DNA of 64,000 nt from UMGS363 sp051881815. Lineage in GTDB: Bacteria; Bacillota; Clostridia; Oscillospirales; Ruminococcaceae. The notes under the pieces are model-generated. The model was given only the letters and a program-made list of their open reading frames with translations. It was not told the origin of the DNA and searched no databases. The DNA is taken from NCBI GenBank assembly GCA_051881815.1, contig JBJEQP010000026.1:1-64000 (forward strand), given 5' to 3'. A program made the position numbers and the translations under genes. Shown here one piece after another: positions 44,048-50,338 of the stretch. Position 1 is the stretch's first letter. Every line of letters starts with the position of its first letter.

Positions 44048-44467
44048 CTAAATTCCTTTAATCAAGAACATCTCCATTGGTTGCTCGTACCCTAGAACAT
44101 CTATAACAAAACCGCCACAATCTTTATACCCTAATTTTCTATAAAAATGCTGCGCCTCTTCATCAACCTGTGTAGATGTCAGAAGCATACCATATCCTTG
44201 TGATTTCATATCCTTTTCCCAATGTTCCATAAGTTTCTTTCCATAACCTTTTCCGTGATAATTCCATTCAACAAATAACATTGTACAAAATGGCGTATTA
44301 TCCCAAAAAAGATTATATCTCAATAATCCTATTGGTTTATTATCATATAATAAAATGTATCCCCTTTTATCTCTAACTTTATTATCAAATTCTTGCTCTG
44401 GCAAATGCTTATCAAGACTATACCAAAACTCTTTATCTTCTGATTGAACATACCTAATTTCTAGCAT
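44048..44467 (-). CDS. GNAT acetyltransferase in an AT-rich patch
   Basis: A 139-residue GNAT protein with the acetyl-CoA loop in WNYHGKGYGKKLMEHW (about 70-85) and FYRKLGYKDCGGFV near the C-terminus. It is AT-rich, unlike the GNAT genes on either side, and lies 11 bp before the hypothetical gene, so both probably arrived together. The ATG follows AGAGGTGA. The substrate is unknown. Confidence 0.82.
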   Translation of the reverse strand: MLEIRYVQSEDKEFWYSLDKHLPEQEFDNKVRDKRGYILLYDNKPIGLLRYNLFWDNTPFCTMLFVEWNYHGKGYGKKLMEHWEKDMKSQGYGMLLTSTQVDEEAQHFYRKLGYKDCGGFVIDVLGYEQPMEMFLIKGI

Positions 44468-44573
44468 TTCTTCACCTCTCTAAATTCAAACTATCTATCC
44501 CTAAAAATTCCGATTTGATTTATTAAAAAACAACATCCGATCATCGCAATAGCTCCGAGCCATTTTATATATT

Positions 44574-44612
44574 ACAAAAACAAGCCGTTTCTGAAATTGA
44601 TCGGAAACGGCT
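44574..44612 (-). terminator. Terminator of the HD gene
   Basis: AGCCGTTTC pairs with GGAAACGGCT, followed on the reverse strand by TTGTTTTTG. It lies 20 bp after the HD stop codon. Confidence 0.85.
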
Positions 44613-44631
44613 GAACTTATGCTTTTATCGG

Positions 44632-45171
44632 TCAATCGACCTGTGCTTTTCTGCGAAGGATCTTTCTGAAAAAGCCTTCCTTCATCTTTGCAAAAAGGTT
44701 GGACATAACCTCCATTGAACCGCAGAGCTTATCCGTGAAAACAATAACGAGGGTTTCACGATATCTCGGAAGCGCGCAGAGATTAAGCGGAAACATATGC
44801 TTTTCAATTATATCGCTTTCAAGTGCAGAAACATAGAAATACTTCTTCGCATTTTCCAGCGACTTATGTGCGTGGGTAAAACCGTGGAGGCGTTCTCCCT
44901 CGGCAGGCTTATGAGTGTGCCAGTCATAGAGGAAGAGGTCATGCAGAAGTCCGGCACGAGCACCTGCTCTCTGATTGAGATTGAAAAGCTTACATATCTT
45001 ATAGTTGAAATAGGAAACATTCAAGCAATGCTGAAAACAGGTCGTTGTTCCGTGGTGGGTGAAATTCTCCATCTGACGCACAACGCTGCTTTCGAGAAGG
45101 TCGGCAACGAGCGTATAGTATTCGCTGTCCTTATTTTCGAGGTCTGCCTTAAAACAAATGGCTTTTAACAT
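44632..45171 (-). CDS. HD-domain phosphohydrolase
   Basis: A 179-residue HD-domain protein. Metal-binding residues appear in CFQHCLNVSYF (His), GLLHDLFLYDW (His-Asp), then HAHKSLENA, EKHMFPLN and FTDKLCG (Asp). Similar small HD proteins are hydrolases of unknown substrate. The ATG at 45171 has AAAGGCAAGG upstream. Confidence 0.82.
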   Translation of the reverse strand: MLKAICFKADLENKDSEYYTLVADLLESSVVRQMENFTHHGTTTCFQHCLNVSYFNYKICKLFNLNQRAGARAGLLHDLFLYDWHTHKPAEGERLHGFTHAHKSLENAKKYFYVSALESDIIEKHMFPLNLCALPRYRETLVIVFTDKLCGSMEVMSNLFAKMKEGFFRKILRRKAQVD

Positions 45172-45365
45172 CGTACCTTGCCTTTCAAAATTACGGAAAA
45201 CACACTTTTACGGTGATTTTCCATATATCACATCGTAGAAAATATATTTTAATTGGCTTTTTCTTAATTATATATTAATACAGCCGCATATACAATTGCT
45301 TTTATACACATATTTTTTAAACTTTTTATTAATTAAATCGGTAAAACTGCCAATATATCAATTTA

Positions 45366-45522
45366 TACTAATTCCAAACCGTTCTATAGACAAAGACAAC
45401 AGATAGAATGATCCAAGTCAAGGAAGACGACCGCAGGCAGGCTGTCGCCTGTCAAGGGAGCCTGACGCAGAATTGGATTATTATATCCGAGTATTTGTCT
45501 ATAGGTTGGTTTGGAATTAGTA
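45366..45522 (+). repeat. Hairpin mobile element, family A, copy 3
   Basis: A 157-bp copy with 15-bp perfect inverted ends, TACTAATTCCAAACC and GGTTTGGAATTAGTA, flanked by TTA on both sides (45363-45365 and 45523-45525). Its right inner arm has TTTGTCTATAGGTT where copies 1 and 2 have TTTAGTCTTACGGTT; this makes it match its own left arm. It lies 170 bp before the dcw promoter. Confidence 0.9.
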
Positions 45523-45694
45523 TTAAAGCTCCAAAATGAGAAGAAACATTCGGGGTAAGCCTGTCAATGCAAAGAATCATTACTTTTTTGCAGCATTTTC
45601 GATTTATGGCAGAATACGACTTTACCTTGTTAAAATTGCACTAATAAACGCCGAAAATTTATCCAAAAATTTCGTCGGAAAGTTCTTTCAAAGG

Positions 45695-45723
45695 TTGCAA
45701 ATCGGTTACAGATGGTGTATAAT
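45695..45723 (+). promoter_or_regulatory. Promoter of the dcw operon
   Basis: TTGCAA and TATAAT with a 17-bp spacer. Transcription would start near 45730, so the leader is about 185 nt and carries the repeat boxes described below. Confidence 0.82.
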
Positions 45724-45729
45724 ATCATT

Positions 45730-45766
45730 AAAGTGGTGAAATATCCCACAAAGTGGGTCAAAGTGG
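45730..45766 (+). promoter_or_regulatory. Candidate MraZ operator
   Basis: AAAGTGG occurs at 45730, 45750 and 45760, that is, in a 10-bp register with one slot (45740) not matching. MraZ is known to bind tandem GTGG-containing repeats in front of its own gene, with about 10-bp spacing. The array begins at the predicted transcription start. Autoregulation is inferred. Confidence 0.7.
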
Positions 45767-45782
45767 TGATTTTCCACCTGAC

Positions 45783-45801
45783 TTTCCACATCGTGTGGAA
45801 A
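45783..45801. promoter_or_regulatory. TTTCCACA palindrome in the mraZ leader
   Basis: TTTCCACA and TGTGGAAA with a 3-nt spacer. Further GTGGAAA copies lie near 45830 and 45897. The palindrome contains TTTTCCACA on the reverse strand, which resembles a DnaA box, so DnaA control of division genes is one possibility; it may equally be part of the MraZ site or an mRNA hairpin. Confidence 0.5.
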
Positions 45802-45914
45802 AGTTAAGTTAAAAAATATGTGAAAAAAGTGGAAAATCCGATCAGAAATACCGAATATAGCGGTATTTCGACATTAAAACTATCTGAAAACAATGTGGAA
45901 AGGCGGTGAAGAAC

Positions 45915-46343
45915 TTGGGCGGAAACACTTTAATGGGTACTTATGAGCATACAATTGATGCAAAAGGCAGAATGGCTTTCCCCACAAAGCTCCGTGAACG
46001 CCTCGGTTTGAGCTTCATCGTCACGATCGGTCTTGACCGCTGCCTTTATGTATTTTCCGAAGAAGAATGGGAAAACTTTACTGAAAAGCTCAAAACGCTG
46101 ACGGGCGAAAAGGCTCGCTCCGCCAAGCTTTTCATCGTAAGAGCCTGCCCCGTGGAGCCCGACAAGCAGGGTCGTATCCTTATTCCGCAGCAGCTGCGTG
46201 ATTATGCCGGACTTGACCACGATGTCACCGTCCTCGGCGTTATCGACCGTGCGGAGATCTGGGACAGCGCAAGATTCAACGCAATGAGCGAATCCATTTC
46301 GGAAGAGATGCTTTCGGACGCTCTCTCGGATATTGCATTTTAA
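45915..46343 (+). CDS. mraZ: Transcriptional regulator MraZ
   Basis: A 142-residue MraZ with two AbrB-like repeats (GTYEHTIDAKGRMAFP near the start and VEPDKQGRILIPQQLRDYAG in the middle), which forms a ring that binds tandem repeats before the dcw operon. The start is chosen as TTG at 45915 because AAGGCGGTG lies about 6 bp upstream; an ATG at 45933 is the alternative and gives the usual MGTYEH opening. First gene of the division and cell-wall operon, so it probably represses the whole operon. Confidence 0.92.
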   Translation: MGGNTLMGTYEHTIDAKGRMAFPTKLRERLGLSFIVTIGLDRCLYVFSEEEWENFTEKLKTLTGEKARSAKLFIVRACPVEPDKQGRILIPQQLRDYAGLDHDVTVLGVIDRAEIWDSARFNAMSESISEEMLSDALSDIAF

Positions 46344-46358
46344 GGAAAGGCACAGCTT

Positions 46359-47282
46359 ATGAGTTTTTCACATATTTCGGTCATGCTTGACGAATGTATC
46401 GAGGGTCTTGACATCAAGCCCGACGGCATTTATATAGACGGCACCTGCGGCGGCGCAGGACATTCCTGTGAGATCGCAAAAAGGCTGACGGACGGCGGAA
46501 GGCTTATCGGCATCGACCGTGACCCCGACGCTATCGCGGCGGCAACGGAACGGCTCGCCCATTATAACGCAGTTGTCAAAAAGGGAAATTTCTCCGATAT
46601 GAAGGCTATTGCAGCCGAAGAGGATATTGACGAAGTGAACGGCATACTGCTTGATCTCGGTGTTTCATCGCACCAGCTCGACACGCTCGAACGTGGCTTC
46701 TCCTACCACGGCGACGCTCCGCTCGATATGAGAATGTCGCAGAGCGGCGTTTCCGCAAGGGATATCGTCAACGAGGCTTCTTATGAAGAGCTGCGCAGGA
46801 TATTCTGGGAATACGGCGAGGAAAAATTCTCCCCGAGGATCGCAGATACTATTATAAAAAGGCGCGCGGACAAGCCTATAGAAACAACGTCCGAGCTTGC
46901 CGACATTATCTGCTCTTCCATACCTGCAAAATTCAGACGTGAAAAGAACCCCTGCAAAAAAACGTTCCAGGCATTGAGGATCGCTGTTAACTGCGAGCTT
47001 GACGAGCTTGACAAGGCGCTTGACGACGGTTTTGAAATGCTAAAAAGCGGCGGAAGATTTGCAATAATCACCTTCCATTCGCTTGAAGACAGGATAGTTA
47101 AGCAGCGCTTCGCAAGCTTCTGCACAGGCTGTACCTGCCCTCCCGATTTTCCCCAGTGTATATGCGGAAAGAAGCCGAGAGGAAGGCTCGTCAACCGCAA
47201 GCCGATAGAAGCCACCCCCGAAGAGCTTGAACACAATAAAAGGAGTCACAGTGCAAAGCTTAGAATTATAGAGAAGCTTTGA
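46359..47282 (+). CDS. rsmH: 16S rRNA (cytosine-1402-N4)-methyltransferase
   Basis: A 307-residue SAM-dependent methyltransferase (formerly MraW). HISVMLDECIEGL starts the protein, DGTCGGAGHS (about 28-37) is the SAM motif, and LLDLGVSSHQLD and the C-terminal KPIEATPEELEHNKRSHSAK are typical. It follows mraZ by 15 bp, as in most dcw clusters. Confidence 0.97.
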   Translation: MSFSHISVMLDECIEGLDIKPDGIYIDGTCGGAGHSCEIAKRLTDGGRLIGIDRDPDAIAAATERLAHYNAVVKKGNFSDMKAIAAEEDIDEVNGILLDLGVSSHQLDTLERGFSYHGDAPLDMRMSQSGVSARDIVNEASYEELRRIFWEYGEEKFSPRIADTIIKRRADKPIETTSELADIICSSIPAKFRREKNPCKKTFQALRIAVNCELDELDKALDDGFEMLKSGGRFAIITFHSLEDRIVKQRFASFCTGCTCPPDFPQCICGKKPRGRLVNRKPIEATPEELEHNKRSHSAKLRIIEKL

Positions 47283-47303
47283 TAAGAAAAAGAAGGAATT
47301 AAA

Positions 47304-47777
47304 ATGAACAGAGGAAACGCAGCATACGATCTTTCCAAATATGAAAACGCAGCGCCTAAGCTTACAGACGGTGAAAAGTCGAAGATAGTTGTCCGAAAGG
47401 CAAAGCAGAAGCCTGCAGCTTCCGCTCCGAAGATACTTATAACCGCAGTTATGGCGGTGCTTGTATTGAGCCTTGTGGTATATCCGAAGGTGCAGCAGGC
47501 TACTATAATGTCCGATATCAACAAGCTCAACGATCAGGTAATGATCCTTGAAAGTGAAAATGTCCGTATGCAGACGGCTATCGAAAGCAAATCCGCTCTC
47601 AAGGCTGTTGAGGATTACGCTGTCGATGTTCTCGGTATGCAGAAGCTCGACAAGTCACAGATAGAATATCTGAGCATCGAAAACGGCAACGTTATAGATA
47701 TCCCCGAAGAAAATGAAAATATTTTTGTGAAGCTAAAGCTTTCATTTGAAGATTTTCTGGAATATCTCCGCGGATAA
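47304..47777 (+). CDS. ftsL: Cell-division protein FtsL-like
   Basis: A 157-residue bitopic protein with a basic N-terminus, one membrane helix (about 52-73) and a short coiled coil (about 75-105), as in FtsL/DivIC. It should link FtsQ (DivIB) with the septal synthase. The name rests on topology and on position between rsmH and the penicillin-binding protein gene. The sequence alone is weakly conserved. Confidence 0.85.
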   Translation: MNRGNAAYDLSKYENAAPKLTDGEKSKIVVRKAKQKPAASAPKILITAVMAVLVLSLVVYPKVQQATIMSDINKLNDQVMILESENVRMQTAIESKSALKAVEDYAVDVLGMQKLDKSQIEYLSIENGNVIDIPEENENIFVKLKLSFEDFLEYLRG

Positions 47778-48022
47778 TTAAATAGAATTTTACAGCAGTT
47801 CTTTCGGACAGGTGCCGCAAAACTGCTGCAGCAAAGGGTTGTACGGCGGTAAAAGCAGGTGCAGCCCGTATTTTGCTAAATAAGACAGTATAAAGGGAAG
47901 CCCCTTTGGGCAGTTCGTAGGATACATTGCGTAACGCTCAAAGTTGACGGCTCGGTATCGAAAAATACTTTTTACGGTACTTTCCCTAATCCCTCTCTCC
48001 CCTTTTGAAAGGAAGATCTGAA
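47778..48022. other. Unexplained 245-bp segment in the dcw operon
   Basis: The other dcw genes are packed within 10-30 bp, but here 245 bp separate ftsL from the penicillin-binding protein gene. It contains an inverted repeat CAGCAGTT and AACTGCTG (about 47791-47826) and an antisense reading frame of about 85 codons with a start inside the next gene. That frame has an ordinary amino-acid make-up but no partner I recognise. It may be an inserted repeat or an mRNA structure that sets the level of the next gene. Confidence 0.6.
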
Positions 48023-50311
48023 TTGTCGCTCCGACCAACCAACTCAATGAAAAAAAAGCTGAATCTTTTCATCTTTCCGGCAATGATCGTTTTTGCAGCT
48101 GTCATTGTGATCAATCTTTTCGGGATCTCGATCACGGAAAACGGAAGATTTCAAGCTATGGCGAACAACAACCAGTTCCAGAGCACCGTTGTGAACGCAA
48201 ACCGAGGCTCGATCTATGACGCAAACGGAAAGATACTTGCCCAGTCGGCAACGGTATACTCAATAATCCTCAATCCGCACCGACTTTCCGAATCGGACAA
48301 CGAAAAGATCTCGGAGGAAACAGGAAAGACCGAACGCCAGCGCAAAATCGACGCCTGCGTGACGATACTTACCGAAGAATTGGACAACGTTACAGCTGAG
48401 GAAATAAAGAAAAAGCTTTCCGATATGGATTCAAAGTGGTCACTCGTTGCAAAATCCATCGAAAAGCCTATCGCAGACAAGATACTTCTCCGAGCTTCCA
48501 ACGAAAACCTCGGCGATCTTATCTATACCAATGTTGACACAAGGCGCTACTATCCTCAGGGAACGCTTGCCGCTTCCGTTATCGGCTTTACAAACTACGA
48601 GGGCGACGGCGTTTACGGTGTTGAATCCTACTACAACGACTATCTCAAGGGCGTTGACGGAAAGATCATCTCCGCAGTTGACGCATTCGGAAACGAAATG
48701 CCCTACAAAAATGATAAGATATACGATTCGCAGGACGGAAACTCGATATATCTTACCCTCGATATGACCCTGCAGTACTACGTTGAAAAATATCTTGAAC
48801 AGGCGGTAGAGGAAAACAATGTTCAGGAACGTGCCTGTGCGATAATCATGGATGTAAATACGGGTGCGATAAAGGCTATGGCAAGCACTCCCGGTTTTGA
48901 CCTCAACGACAGAAACTCGATCTATTTCAAGGATGACATCAGCTACCTTGCAGGTCTTGAGGGAACTCCCGAATATGACGAGGAATACGCAGCTCTGCGT
49001 GAAAGGCAATGGAAAAACAAAGCCGTTACCGAGCTTTACAACCCGGGCTCCGTCTTCAAGGTAGTAACAGGCTCTGCGGCTCTTGAAGAGGGGGCGATCA
49101 CGCTCGATTCGACCTTCACCTGCAATCAGGTAATTGACGTTGCCGGCACACCTATCCACTGCTGGTCAAGATATTCCCACGGCACGCAGGATTTCACCAC
49201 CGCTATGACAAACTCCTGCAACCCTGCCTTCATCCAGATAGGTCAGGCGCTCGGCAAGGAAAAATTCTGCAAGTACTTTGAAGCCTTCGGACTTACCGAA
49301 CCGACAGGCATCGACCTCCCCGGTGAAGCGGACAGCATATATGTAAAGCGTGACAATATGGGTCCCGTTGAGCTTGCTTCCAGCTCGTTCGGACAGACAA
49401 GCAAGATCACTCCCATTCAGATGATAACCGCTTATGCAGCTGTCGTAAACGGCGGATATCTCGTTACTCCGTATGTTGTCAGCAAGATAGTTGACACCAA
49501 CGGAAACGTTATAAAAACGACCGAGACCTCGATCAAGCGTCAGGTCATCTCCGAAGAGACCTCCGCAAAGATGCGCCAGGTGCTCGAATCCGTTGTAAAT
49601 AACAAGGGCGGTTCAAACGCTTATATCAAAGGCTATTCGATCGGCGGAAAGTCGGGTACCTCCGAAAAGATCGACAAGATGAACCAGACAGGTCTTTCCG
49701 ATCTCTATGTTTCGTCCTACTGCGGCTTTGCTCCTGCGAACGACCCCGACATTATCATGCTCGTAATGGTTGACGAACCGACCGCAAGGGATCAGAACGG
49801 CTCTCTCATGTACTACGGAAGCGTTGTTGCCTGCCCTGTTGTATCGAACACCTTCAAGGAAGCTCTCCCCTACCTCGGCTACTACCCCGAATATACCGAT
49901 GATGAGCTTGAAGAGCTTGGCGTTACCATCCCGAATGTTGAGGGTCAGACCCCCGAAGCTGCAGGTGCAACGCTTGAAGCACTCGATCTCCAGTATACCG
50001 TAATAGGCGACGGCGAATATGTCACCGCACAGATACCGTCGCGCGGAAGCTCTCTCCGCCGAAACGGAAAGGTGATCCTTTATACCGACGAAAATCCCGA
50101 AACGGATTATACGACCGTTCCGAACATTATCGGAATGTCGCTTTCGGACGTAAACTACACTCTCACGCAGGCCGACCTCAACTTCAAGGCAGGCGACGGT
50201 GCATCCAGCCATGCAGGCGCTGTTGCACACAGTCAGAACTACGCCGAGGGCGATATCGTTCCGAAGGGTACTATCATAGAAGTTTATTTCATCATCAAGG
50301 ACGAGGGATAA
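48023..50311 (+). CDS. spoVD: Septal penicillin-binding protein with PASTA domains (FtsI/SpoVD)
   Basis: A 762-residue class B penicillin-binding protein. One membrane helix near the N-terminus (about 12-32), a dimerisation domain (about 55-250), and a transpeptidase domain with SxxK in NPGSVFKVV, SxN in TNSCNPAF and KSGTSEK. Two PASTA domains complete the C-terminus (about 630-762). It cross-links septal peptidoglycan with FtsW. The TTG at 48023 has AAAGGA about 9 bp upstream; an ATG eight codons further in is the alternative. PASTA-bearing forms are called SpoVD or PBP2b; sporulation versus vegetative use cannot be decided. Confidence 0.94.
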   Translation: MSLRPTNSMKKKLNLFIFPAMIVFAAVIVINLFGISITENGRFQAMANNNQFQSTVVNANRGSIYDANGKILAQSATVYSIILNPHRLSESDNEKISEETGKTERQRKIDACVTILTEELDNVTAEEIKKKLSDMDSKWSLVAKSIEKPIADKILLRASNENLGDLIYTNVDTRRYYPQGTLAASVIGFTNYEGDGVYGVESYYNDYLKGVDGKIISAVDAFGNEMPYKNDKIYDSQDGNSIYLTLDMTLQYYVEKYLEQAVEENNVQERACAIIMDVNTGAIKAMASTPGFDLNDRNSIYFKDDISYLAGLEGTPEYDEEYAALRERQWKNKAVTELYNPGSVFKVVTGSAALEEGAITLDSTFTCNQVIDVAGTPIHCWSRYSHGTQDFTTAMTNSCNPAFIQIGQALGKEKFCKYFEAFGLTEPTGIDLPGEADSIYVKRDNMGPVELASSSFGQTSKITPIQMITAYAAVVNGGYLVTPYVVSKIVDTNGNVIKTTETSIKRQVISEETSAKMRQVLESVVNNKGGSNAYIKGYSIGGKSGTSEKIDKMNQTGLSDLYVSSYCGFAPANDPDIIMLVMVDEPTARDQNGSLMYYGSVVACPVVSNTFKEALPYLGYYPEYTDDELEELGVTIPNVEGQTPEAAGATLEALDLQYTVIGDGEYVTAQIPSRGSSLRRNGKVILYTDENPETDYTTVPNIIGMSLSDVNYTLTQADLNFKAGDGASSHAGAVAHSQNYAEGDIVPKGTIIEVYFIIKDEG

Positions 50312-50338
50312 AATCCATACATCGAAAGGCGGATCTTT

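Noticed and set aside
45730..45905. Replication origin
   Set aside because: There is one DnaA-box-like word in the mraZ leader, but no dnaA/dnaN genes and no cluster of boxes with an AT-rich unwinding region.
47790..48047. Antisense 85-codon ORF as a gene
   Set aside because: It starts inside the penicillin-binding protein gene on the opposite strand and I see no promoter or ribosome binding site; kept only as part of the unexplained segment.
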